From Microbacterium barkeri (lineage in GTDB: Bacteria > Actinomycetota > Actinomycetes > Actinomycetales > Microbacteriaceae), in NCBI RefSeq assembly GCF_027921765.1, contig NZ_BSEJ01000004.1, positions 172,894 to 236,893 of the forward strand: a stretch of 64,000 nucleotides of DNA, written 5' to 3'. Both the position numbers and the translations under genes were made by a program. Each line of letters starts with the position of its first letter. Positions within the stretch are counted from its first letter, which is position 1. Under the pieces are notes generated by a model. It did not search any database, had not been told where the DNA came from, and worked only from the letters and a program-made list of their open reading frames with translations. Below, in pieces: positions 9,186-18,323 of this stretch.

Positions 9186-10490
9186 ATGTACCTGACCGGC
9201 CGCTTCGCCGTGCTCGTGGGCTGCGGGATCGTGCCCGTCGTCCTGCTGGGCGGCTCGGCGCCATGGGCCGTGCTCGCGATGTGGCTCGTCGTGTGCGCGG
9301 CGGTGCTCGTCGCCGACGTCGCCGCCGCGGCCGACCCGCGCGCCCTCCGCGTGCTGCGCGAGGCCCCGGCCCGCGTCCGGCTGGGCGAGCCGGCGTCTGC
9401 CCTCGTCCGCCTCGTGAACACGGGCCAGCGCCGCCTGCGCGGGCGCGCGCGGGACGCGTGGCAGCCGACCGCGGGGGCTCCCGCCGAGCGCCTGGCGATC
9501 GACGTGCCGCCCGGCGAGTCCCGGGCCTACCGCGTCCCGCTCCTCCCCCGGCGGCGCGGCGAGCTGCGCTCCGCGTTCGTCGCCGTGCGCAGCGCGGGCC
9601 CGCTGGGCATGGCGGGGCGCCAGGCCGTGATCGCGGCTCCGGGAGCCATCCGCGTCCTGCCGCCCTTCCACAGCCGCCGCCACCTCGCGAGCCGCGTCGC
9701 GCGGCTGCGCGAGCTCGACGGCAACACGAGCATCCAGGTCCGCGGTCAGGGCACCGAGTTCGACTCGCTCCGCGAGTACGTGCGCGGGGACGACGTGCGC
9801 TCGATCGACTGGCGGGCCACGGCCCGCGCGTCGACGACCATGCTCCGCACGTGGCGACCCGAGCGCGACCGCCACGTCGTCATCGTGATCGACACGGGCC
9901 GGACGTCCGCTGCGCGCGTCGGAGACAGCACGCGTCTCGAGGCGGCGTTCGAGGCCGCGCTCCTCCTGTCGGCGCTCGCGCAGCGCGCGGGAGACCACGT
10001 GCATCTCGTCGCGTTCGACAGGGTCGTGCGCGCGCGCGTCACGGGCGTCGAGGGGCCGGCGCTCCTGCCCGCACTCGTCGACGCCCTCGCTCCCGTGGAC
10101 GCCCAGCTCATCGACACCGACTGGGATGCCGCGCTCGCGCAGGCGCGCCGGCTCGCCCCGCACCCGTCGCTGCTCGTGCTGCTCACGGCCCAGGAGTCCG
10201 TCGACGCCTCGCGCGCGTTCCTCGGCGTCCTCCCGTCGGCGGCGCGTCGCGGCACGGTCGTGCTCGTCGGCGCCGCCACCGACACGACCCTCGAGAGCGC
10301 GGCGCGCGAGCGGGGGTCGGCCGACGCCGTGTACCGCGCAGCCGCCGCCGAGGCCGGGCTCTCGGCCGCGCGGCGCGTGGCGCGGGCGATCGAGCGGGCC
10401 GGCGCCGACGCCATCTCGGCGTCACCGGACGACCTCCCGCCGCTCGTCGCCGACCGGTACCTCGCGCTCAAGCGGGCCGGGCGCCTGTAG
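9186..10490 (+). CDS. DUF58 domain-containing protein (VWA-like partner of MoxR)
   Basis: 434 residues. Two hydrophobic segments lie at about residues 8-50. The DUF58 hallmark YVRGDDVRSIDWRATAR is near residues 198-214. After it comes a von Willebrand-A-like region starting VVIVIDTGRTSAAR, which keeps DTG but not the full DxSxS metal site. It is the last gene of the operon. DUF58 proteins are thought to work with MoxR at the membrane. The next 214 bases hold no gene, only GC-rich repeats and the katG terminator. Confidence 0.92.
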   Translation: MYLTGRFAVLVGCGIVPVVLLGGSAPWAVLAMWLVVCAAVLVADVAAAADPRALRVLREAPARVRLGEPASALVRLVNTGQRRLRGRARDAWQPTAGAPAERLAIDVPPGESRAYRVPLLPRRRGELRSAFVAVRSAGPLGMAGRQAVIAAPGAIRVLPPFHSRRHLASRVARLRELDGNTSIQVRGQGTEFDSLREYVRGDDVRSIDWRATARASTTMLRTWRPERDRHVVIVIDTGRTSAARVGDSTRLEAAFEAALLLSALAQRAGDHVHLVAFDRVVRARVTGVEGPALLPALVDALAPVDAQLIDTDWDAALAQARRLAPHPSLLVLLTAQESVDASRAFLGVLPSAARRGTVVLVGAATDTTLESAARERGSADAVYRAAAAEAGLSAARRVARAIERAGADAISASPDDLPPLVADRYLALKRAGRL

Positions 10491-10534
10491 GGACACCCGC
10501 GACCGGGGGCCGGCCGCCCTCGCGGCGCCGCCGC

Positions 10535-10594
10535 CCGGGCCCTTGCCCCGGGCCCCTTGCCCCGGGCCCCATCCCCCGGCCCTTGCCCCGAACG
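10535..10594. repeat. GC-rich 14-base tandem repeat with nested CCCGGG palindromes
   Basis: Two perfect contiguous copies of ccttgccccgggcc occupy 10541-10554 and 10555-10568. A partial third copy lies at 10581-10590. The CCCGGG cores and GGGCC/GGCCC arms could fold into GC-rich hairpins and may terminate the moxR-DUF58 operon, which ends 50 bases upstream. There is no T-run. Confidence 0.6.
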
Positions 10595-10658
10595 GTCGCC
10601 ACCGCCATCCCACACCGACCCTTCGCGGCAAGAACCCCGCTCCGGACCCCGGACACGG

Positions 10659-10695
10659 CGGAGCGGCCCGCCCCCAACGGGGACGGGCCGCTCCG
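10659..10695 (-). terminator. Hairpin terminator downstream of katG
   Basis: Perfect 12-base arms CGGAGCGGCCCG (10659-10670) and CGGGCCGCTCCG (10684-10695), with further CCCC/GGGG pairing inside and a small loop. It begins 10 bases after the katG stop. Very stable and lacking a long T-run, as is common in high-GC Actinobacteria; it could also act on transcripts arriving from the left. Confidence 0.8.
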
Positions 10696-10704
10696 CGGCG
10701 GGGC

Positions 10705-13002
<2,298 letters not shown>

Positions 13003-13464
13003 TCAGGTGTCGCCGGACGAGGCGTCGCAGTCGGGGCACACGCCCCAGAACGTCACCTCGGCGACCTGGATGCGGAAGCCGGTCTCGTGAGCGGGGTGCA
13101 GGCACGGGGCCGCCCCCTGCACGCAGTCGATGTCGTCGACGCGTCCGCACGACGTGCACACGACGTGGTGGTGGTTGTCGCCGACGCGCAGCTCGAAGAG
13201 GCCCGGCTGACCGCTCGGCTCGATGCGCCGCGCGAGTCCGGCCTCGACGAAGTCGCCGAGGACGTTGTACACGGCCTGCAGGCTCGTGCCCGGCACGGTG
13301 TCGCGCACGCGGTCGAACACCTCGTCGGCGCGCGCATGCGGCATCGTCGCGAGGGCCGTGTAGACGGCTCGTCGCGGAGTCGTCACGCGCAGCCCGACGG
13401 CGCGGATGGCGGCCTCGGCGTCGGGGGCGGGCGGGGTGAGGGTCACGTCGTCCATGCTAGCCAT
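13003..13464 (-). CDS. furA: Fur-family transcriptional regulator, FurA-like
   Basis: 153 residues. A winged helix covers about residues 15-90 (GLRVTTPRRAVYTAL, TSLQAVYNVLGDF). A dimerisation and metal domain follows with HHHVVCTSCG and CPDC, giving two CxxC pairs for structural zinc. In mycobacteria and Streptomyces the FurA/CatR type represses its own gene and katG and is relieved by peroxide or oxidation. ATG 13464 gives MASMDD; an in-frame ATG at 13455 is the alternative. A perfect palindrome ends 2 bases before ATG 13464, which suggests a leaderless or very short leader. Co-transcription with katG is likely. Confidence 0.93.
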   Translation of the reverse strand: MASMDDVTLTPPAPDAEAAIRAVGLRVTTPRRAVYTALATMPHARADEVFDRVRDTVPGTSLQAVYNVLGDFVEAGLARRIEPSGQPGLFELRVGDNHHHVVCTSCGRVDDIDCVQGAAPCLHPAHETGFRIQVAEVTFWGVCPDCDASSGDT

Positions 13465-13465
13465 C

Positions 13466-13484
13466 GTTTTGAACTCTTCAAAAC
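13466..13484. promoter_or_regulatory. Perfect palindromic Fur-family operator GTTTTGAA-N3-TTCAAAAC
   Basis: An exact 8-base inverted repeat around a 3-base centre (ctc), strikingly AT-rich against its surroundings. It sits directly before the furA start and 107 bases upstream of the divergent aquaporin start. Position and symmetry fit an autoregulatory FurA/CatR-type operator controlling furA-katG. Confidence 0.85.
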
Positions 13485-13591
13485 AAGGGCCGCTCCCGGC
13501 GTGTCCCCCGCCGTGCACGCGCCCTGCCCCGCTCCTCGGCACCGTGTGCCACGATGCAAGCGAGAGCAGACCATCCGCCCGAGAGGATGTC

Positions 13592-14347
13592 ATGTCCGAG
13601 AGCACCTCCCCCGCCCCGACGACGCCCGCTGCGCGCCTCATGGCCGAGGCCGTCGGGACCTTCCTCCTCGTGTTCGGCGGCGTCGGCACGGCCCTGTTCG
13701 CGGCGCATCTCGCCGACGCGGGCGACGCGTTCGCACCGGGCATCGTGTACCTCGCCACCGCGGCGGCCTTCGGCCTCTCCGCCGCGGTGGGCGCCGCCGC
13801 GTTCGCGGGCGTCTCGGGTGCGCACTTCAATCCCGCGGTCACCCTGGGCCTCGCCGTGGCAGGACGGTTCCCGTGGGCGGAGGTGTGGAAGTACGCCCTC
13901 GTCCAGGTGATCGGCGGTGCGGTCGCGACGACCCTCCTCGTGCTGATCGGCCTGTTCGGGCCCGCCGGATGGCTCGAGGCCGCGCAGAACGGAGGGTTCG
14001 CGAGCAACGGCTGGGGCGAGCGGTCGCCGGGCGGGTTCGACCTCCCGGCCGCGATCATCGCCGAGGTCGTGCTGACGGCGGTGCTCGTCCTCGTCGTCCT
14101 CGGGGCGACCCACCCCGAGCGCGGCACGGCGCTCGCTCCGGGCGCGATCGGCCTCGCGCTCGCGCTCATCCACCTCGTCGGCATCGTCGTCGACGGCGCG
14201 TCCGTCAACCCTGCCCGCTCGATCGCGACCGCCGTCTACGGCGGCGGCGCGGCGCTCGCGCAGCTGTGGCCGTTCCTCGTCTTCCCGCTCGTGGGCGCCG
14301 TGCTCGCCGGCTTCGCCTGCCGCCTGATCTTCCTCGATCGCCGCTGA
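13592..14347 (+). CDS. Aquaporin (MIP family), AqpZ-like
   Basis: 251 residues with six helices and two NPA half-helices: HFNPAVTLG (N80) and SVNPARSIA (N206, with the filter arginine directly after). An extended loop near residues 130-150 (AAQNGGFASNGWGE) is typical of AqpZ-type water channels. The start ATG 13592 has GAGAGGA about 5-10 bases upstream. It is divergent from furA-katG and shares a 127-base gap that contains the palindromic operator. It could carry water or hydrogen peroxide; the peroxide idea is inferred only from the neighbours. It ends 7 bases before the convergent RDD gene. Confidence 0.95.
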   Translation: MSESTSPAPTTPAARLMAEAVGTFLLVFGGVGTALFAAHLADAGDAFAPGIVYLATAAAFGLSAAVGAAAFAGVSGAHFNPAVTLGLAVAGRFPWAEVWKYALVQVIGGAVATTLLVLIGLFGPAGWLEAAQNGGFASNGWGERSPGGFDLPAAIIAEVVLTAVLVLVVLGATHPERGTALAPGAIGLALALIHLVGIVVDGASVNPARSIATAVYGGGAALAQLWPFLVFPLVGAVLAGFACRLIFLDRR

Positions 14348-14354
14348 GCCGACG

Positions 14355-15176
14355 TCAGCGGGCGAGCCGGGCGACGCGCTCGTCCTGCAGAGCCAGGGCG
14401 CGCAGCTCCCGATCGCGCCGCGCGGCGACGACCGCGCGCAGCAGGATCTCGGGCGGCACGGGCGGAAGCGGGCTGACGAACGGGGCGATCTCGCGTGCGA
14501 GGTCATATGCAACGCGTTCGCGCGCGGCGGGGAACATCCGGCCAGCGCCCGCGACGAACTGCGAGACGCGGCGCCCGAGCCGATCCGGCATCCGACCGAC
14601 GTCGGCGATCGCGGCCCACGACTCCATGCCCGCCGGGAGGGAGAAGTCGGCGGGCGGCAGCCGCGGCGTGCGGGTGCGCTCGGCGTAGGTGCCGGCCACG
14701 AGATCTCCGAGACGCTGCGAGCGCGGCGTGAACATCCCGACGAGGAGCGCCGTCCCCCCGGCGGTCATGTACGTCTCGAAGACGCCGACCAGGGCGCGGA
14801 TGAGCGCGTGCCGGAACCCGATCGCCCCGCCGTCCGAGCGGACGACGCGACCGCCGACGACGAGCTTGCCGAGGCTGCGCCCCTTCGTGAGCGTCTCGAC
14901 CGTCGTCGGCAGGAGGACGAGCACGATCACGAGCATGACGACGAGCGCGATGCGCATCGTGGCATCGTCGAGGACGCCGAGGTCGAGCAGGCGCCAGACG
15001 GCGAGCGCGAAGAGCACGTAGAGCCCGATCGACACGACCACGTCGATGAGGGCGCCGGTGGCGCGCAGCACGAGCCCGACCGGCTGGATGTCGAGCGCGA
15101 CGGCCTCTCCCGTGAGCACCTCGTCGTCACGGACAGCCTGCACCGTGGCGCGCGCCGGAGCGGATGGCGTCGACAT
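14355..15176 (-). CDS. RDD family membrane protein
   Basis: 273 residues. Three or more hydrophobic helices occupy about residues 38-145, with the RDD-family features ALIDVVVSIGLY and the basic motif KGRSLGKLVVGGRVV. The C-terminal cytoplasmic tail of about 110 residues is charged, with AERVAYDLAREIAPFV-like helices. Function is unknown; some RDD proteins are Na+/H+ antiporters. The ATG at 15176 overlaps, on the opposite strand, the region upstream of the divergent SpoIIM-like gene. This pair normally sits next to the MoxR/DUF58 cluster; here katG-furA-aquaporin separates them. Confidence 0.9.
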   Translation of the reverse strand: MSTPSAPARATVQAVRDDEVLTGEAVALDIQPVGLVLRATGALIDVVVSIGLYVLFALAVWRLLDLGVLDDATMRIALVVMLVIVLVLLPTTVETLTKGRSLGKLVVGGRVVRSDGGAIGFRHALIRALVGVFETYMTAGGTALLVGMFTPRSQRLGDLVAGTYAERTRTPRLPPADFSLPAGMESWAAIADVGRMPDRLGRRVSQFVAGAGRMFPAARERVAYDLAREIAPFVSPLPPVPPEILLRAVVAARRDRELRALALQDERVARLAR

Positions 15177-15179
15177 GCG

Positions 15180-15185
15180 TACAGT
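15180..15185 (+). promoter_or_regulatory. -10 element TACAGT for the SpoIIM-like gene
   Basis: TACAGT ends 7 bases before GTG 15193, the spacing expected for a leaderless transcript beginning at or next to the start codon. This favours GTG 15193 over ATG 15175. Confidence 0.5.
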
Positions 15186-15192
15186 TAATCAG

Positions 15193-16188
15193 GTGAACCT
15201 CGACGCGCTCACGGCCGCTCGCGCCCGCGAATGGGCGCGGCTCGACGCGCTCTCGAAGAGCCGTCGGCTCACGGGCCCCGAGGTCGACGAGCTCGTCGCC
15301 CGCTACCAGGCGGCGTCGGCGGACCTCGCCGACATCAAGACGAGTGCGGGGCGCACGCCGCAGGGCGACCACGTCTCGACGATGCTGTCGCGCGCCCGCC
15401 TGCGGCTGACGGGCGCGCCGGAGAACGTCCTGCGGACCCTTCCCCGGTTCTTCGCCCTCCGGCTCCCCGCGGCCCTGTACCGCGTCCGGTGGACGACGCT
15501 CGTCATCGCGGCCCTCTTCGTCGCGGTCGTGGCCCTCGTCGCGGCGTGGGTCTCGAGCGACCCGGCCCTCGTCGCCTCGCTGGGGCCGCAGGCCGCTCTC
15601 GAGCACTACGCGCGCGAGCAGTTCACCGAGTACTACACCGAGAACCCGGCCGCCGTGTTCGCCGGCATGGTGTGGACGAACAACGCGTGGATCGCCGCGC
15701 AGTGCGTGCTGTTCGGCGTCACGGGGGTGTTCCCCGTCTACGTCCTCATGCAGAACGCGGTCGGACTGGGGACGGCGGCCGCCGTCATGTTCGCGTTCGA
15801 TCGGGGCGACGTGTTCGTGCTGTACATCCTCCCGCACGGTCTCCTCGAGATGACCTGCATCTTCGTCGCGGGCGCGGCCGGGCTCCACATCTTCTGGGCG
15901 CTCGTCGCGCCGGGCCCGCGCACCCGGCTCGCCGCGCTCGCGGACGCCGGGCTCTCGCTCGCGACGATCGCCATCGGGCTCGTGTTCGCCCTCGCCCTGT
16001 CGGGCGTCGTCGAGGGATTCGTGACCGGCCAGCCCTGGCCGTGGTGGCTCAAGATCGGCATCGGCGCGCTCGCGCTCGGCGTCTTCCTCTTCTACATGCT
16101 CTTCGTGGGGCGGAGGGCGGCCAGGGCCGGCGAGACCGGAGGACTCACCGAATACGAGGCGGGAACGCCGCGGCTCGTCTCCGGATAG
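15193..16188 (+). CDS. Stage II sporulation protein M-like (SpoIIM/COG1300) membrane protein
   Basis: 331 residues. A hydrophilic N-terminal helix (LDALTAARAREWARLDALSK) is followed by about six transmembrane helices from residue 95 onward. The conserved family signature is around TNNAWIAAQCVLFGVTG and LPHGLLEM. In non-sporulating Actinobacteria the protein has no known role in sporulation and is usually paired with RDD and MoxR/DUF58 genes. GTG 15193 is preferred because TACAGT lies 7 bases upstream; ATG 15175 would overlap the divergent RDD start. It ends 18 bases from the convergent DUF3499 stop. Confidence 0.88.
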   Translation: MNLDALTAARAREWARLDALSKSRRLTGPEVDELVARYQAASADLADIKTSAGRTPQGDHVSTMLSRARLRLTGAPENVLRTLPRFFALRLPAALYRVRWTTLVIAALFVAVVALVAAWVSSDPALVASLGPQAALEHYAREQFTEYYTENPAAVFAGMVWTNNAWIAAQCVLFGVTGVFPVYVLMQNAVGLGTAAAVMFAFDRGDVFVLYILPHGLLEMTCIFVAGAAGLHIFWALVAPGPRTRLAALADAGLSLATIAIGLVFALALSGVVEGFVTGQPWPWWLKIGIGALALGVFLFYMLFVGRRAARAGETGGLTEYEAGTPRLVSG

Positions 16189-16205
16189 GGATGGCCGGGC
16201 GCGCG

Positions 16206-16412
16206 CTAGGCGCGCAGGGTCTCGTGGCGGAAGACGACCCACCCCTGCGGGACGGACAGCCGCTCGGTGTGGAACGCGCAGAGATCGTGCGCGTGCGGGT
16301 CGTCGCCCGCTCCGAGCGGTCCGACGGCCGCCATCTGGTCGGCATAGTCGTAGGTCATGGTCGTCACGGCCTCGCGGGCGCAGCCCACCTTCGAGCACAG
16401 TCTCTCGCGCAT
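16206..16412 (-). CDS. DUF3499 family protein
   Basis: 68 residues. It has the family pattern CSKVGC near the N-terminus, then TYDYADQMAAVGPL and DLCAFHTERLSVPQGW. The paired Cys and Cys-x2-His suggest zinc binding. It is shorter than many relatives, which carry an extra C-terminal tail. It belongs to the conserved whiB2 neighbourhood and is divergent from the zincin-like gene. A -10 element TAGGCT lies 7 bases before the ATG, so the mRNA is probably leaderless. Function unknown. Confidence 0.85.
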   Translation of the reverse strand: MRERLCSKVGCAREAVTTMTYDYADQMAAVGPLGAGDDPHAHDLCAFHTERLSVPQGWVVFRHETLRA

Positions 16413-16419
16413 CCCGGAC

Positions 16420-16425
16420 AGCCTA
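16420..16425 (-). promoter_or_regulatory. -10 element TAGGCT for the DUF3499 gene
   Basis: Reads TAGGCT on the minus strand and ends 7 bases before the ATG at 16412, consistent with leaderless transcription. No clear -35 is seen. Confidence 0.55.
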
Positions 16426-16470
16426 TCGAGGCCGCGGCGCCGGACAGCGACGACGCGCAGCGCGCGAGCC

Positions 16471-16476
16471 TAAGCT
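16471..16476 (+). promoter_or_regulatory. -10 element TAAGCT for the zincin-like gene
   Basis: TAAGCT ends 7 bases before ATG 16484. The spacer is GGGAGGC, which would otherwise pass as a ribosome site, but transcription should start at about the ATG. Confidence 0.5.
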
Positions 16477-16483
16477 GGGAGGC

Positions 16484-16942
16484 ATGAAGTGGTGGAATCG
16501 CGCACCCCGTCCCGTCGCGCGGCGCTCGACGGCACGGCACGGCCGCCACGGTCGGACGGGCCGCAGCTCGATCGTGCGCCCTCCGCTGCCGCCCGTCGAC
16601 ACCCGCTACGAGCGGTTCGACGTCGCCGTCGGCTCGGCCGCCGAGTACCTGCGCGGGGCGTGGCCCGAGCTGCGCGACGTGAGCTTCGAGATCGCCGGCC
16701 TTCCCGTCGAGCCATCGGAGGACGGCATCCCGCGGTGGCGCATCGACCGCGCGGCGCGTCGGATCATCCTCTTCCGCATCCCCGTCGAGCGGCTCAGCCG
16801 CATCCACGGCTCGATCGGCCTCGCGCGCGCCGACGACTTCCACCGCCGGCTCGTGATCGAGGGCGCGGTCTTCCGCGCGGCGGCCGACTACCTCGACCGC
16901 GATCCGTGGGACCTCGCGCCCGACCGCTACCGCTGGTTCTGA
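16484..16942 (+). CDS. Zincin-like metallopeptidase-family protein lacking the HExxH motif
   Basis: 152 residues. The first 35 are basic and low-complexity; the rest matches the small zincin-fold family found next to DUF3499 and whiB2 in Actinobacteria (segments RIILFRIPVERLSRIHG and AADYLDRDPWDLAP). In peptidase members a HExxH helix follows the IxLFR strand. Here the equivalent segment reads RRLVIEGAVFRAAADYL with no HExxH, so peptidase activity is not expected. M. tuberculosis also has a family member here whose helix looks degenerate. The protein is probably a structural or regulatory relic of the fold. It converges on DUF5719 with only 4 bases between stops. Confidence 0.7.
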   Translation: MKWWNRAPRPVARRSTARHGRHGRTGRSSIVRPPLPPVDTRYERFDVAVGSAAEYLRGAWPELRDVSFEIAGLPVEPSEDGIPRWRIDRAARRIILFRIPVERLSRIHGSIGLARADDFHRRLVIEGAVFRAAADYLDRDPWDLAPDRYRWF

Positions 16943-16946
16943 CCGG

Positions 16947-18323
16947 TCACGGGTAGACGCGGACGTCCTGCGGCGCGGCCGCATCGCGCTCGACCGGGAG
17001 ACCGGCGAGGGCCGACCCGCTCTCGAACCCGACCGACGCGTGCACGGCCGACCCGCCGGGGTCGAGCACGAAGACGCCCGCCTCGGCGAGCTCGACGGAG
17101 GCGAAGCCGCCCGCCGGCACCTCGAGGGCCTGCGACTCGTCGCCGCGCGTGATCGAGACGGCGGTGTCCTCGTCTCCGGGGTTGTAGACGCTGAGGCGCG
17201 CGCCCGGACCGTCGGGGACGGCGAACGCGGTCGGCGCATCGAGCGCGGGAGCCGCCGCGTACCACGCGTAGTCGGAGCCCGCGCCGAACCCCGTCGCCTG
17301 CCACGCCGCCGCGACGAGCGGCTGATCCGACTCGACGAGCACCGTGTAGCGCCCCTCGGGGAGTCCGCCGATGTCGACCGACATCGGCTGGTCGGCGGTC
17401 AGGGCGACCTGCTCGGGCGCGCGCGCGGGCGATCCCCCGCCCTCGGGCAGCACGGTCACGGTCGCCGTCGCGTCCGACGTGGAGAGCAGCCGCACGAGCC
17501 CCGCCGAGTTCTCGCTCTCGCTCGCCTCGCGCGTCACGCTGATGCCGGGGATGGCCTGGACCGGTGCGGGCGCGACGGATGGCTGCAGGTCGATGCCGCC
17601 GGGCTCGAGCGTGCGCACAAGGCTCGACTGCAGCGTGACGCGCACGGGGGCGCCGTCGGCGGTCACCCGGACGGACGGCGCCTCCTCGCCCTCGGCGATC
17701 CCGGCGAGCGGGATGGCCACCTGCTCGCCCGCGGGGATGGCGATCGCGTCGGACCCGACGGGCGTGCGCCGGCCGTCCACGCCGAAGACGTCGAGCGCGA
17801 CGACCGCGTTGACGTCGGTCGGGTTCGCGATGAGGAGAATGCCCGTGGAGCCCGTGGTGACATCGCCCCCCACGATCCAGGACTCCATGAGGGGTCGGCG
17901 GCACTCCGACGCCGCGAAGCCGCCGAGGTCGAGGTCGTCGGTCTCGAACGAGGAGGCCGCCGCGACCGGAACCGCCTCGCGCCCGTCCGGACTCTGCCGG
18001 AAGACGGGCACGGCCGCTCCGTCGACGCCCGCGACGGCGAGGTCGACGCGCTCGGGCTCGCCGTCGGCCGTGCTGCCCGAGACAACGCGCGGATCGGCGG
18101 CCGCGGTGAGCCCGCTCGCGTCCTCGGCCGAGCGCCCGAGCGCGAGCAGGGGGCCGTCGCACGCGAGCACCGTCTCAGCGGGCGCCGGCGCCACGTCGAC
18201 CGCAGGCGCCTCGCCTCCCACGACGGGCCACGGGACGACTCCGACGCCGAGCGCGGCGGCGGCCGCCGCCGCCGAGACGACGGCGCCGATGCCGATGCGG
18301 GCCGACACGGTCGCCCTGCTCAT
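16947..18323 (-). CDS. DUF5719 family secreted or membrane-anchored protein
   Basis: 458 residues. An N-terminal hydrophobic stretch (residues 8-35, very Ala-rich) acts as signal or anchor. The rest is extracytoplasmic beta-rich sequence with repeated immunoglobulin-like segments (STGILLIANPTDVNAVVALDVFG, AGLVRLLSTSDATATVTVL, ARLSVYNPGDEDTAVSIT). The ATG overlaps the stop of the upstream glycosyltransferase (ATGA), so the two are co-translated. The family is always seen beside this large glycosyltransferase and WhiB2 in Actinobacteria. It may chaperone the glycosyltransferase or bind its product; no function is established. Confidence 0.85.
   Translation of the reverse strand: MSRATVSARIGIGAVVSAAAAAAALGVGVVPWPVVGGEAPAVDVAPAPAETVLACDGPLLALGRSAEDASGLTAAADPRVVSGSTADGEPERVDLAVAGVDGAAVPVFRQSPDGREAVPVAAASSFETDDLDLGGFAASECRRPLMESWIVGGDVTTGSTGILLIANPTDVNAVVALDVFGVDGRRTPVGSDAIAIPAGEQVAIPLAGIAEGEEAPSVRVTADGAPVRVTLQSSLVRTLEPGGIDLQPSVAPAPVQAIPGISVTREASESENSAGLVRLLSTSDATATVTVLPEGGGSPARAPEQVALTADQPMSVDIGGLPEGRYTVLVESDQPLVAAAWQATGFGAGSDYAWYAAAPALDAPTAFAVPDGPGARLSVYNPGDEDTAVSITRGDESQALEVPAGGFASVELAEAGVFVLDPGGSAVHASVGFESGSALAGLPVERDAAAPQDVRVYP

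Noticed and set aside
10491..10704. Possible small RNA in the gap after DUF58
   Set aside because: Contains only GC-rich tandem repeats and the katG hairpin. No promoter-like -10 is seen and nothing beyond the terminator can be supported.
16201..16215. GCGCGC-TAG-GCGCGC hairpin between SpoIIM-like and DUF3499 stops
   Set aside because: A 3-base loop and overlap with the DUF3499 stop make a terminator possible, but the GC repeat is too common at this base composition to call.
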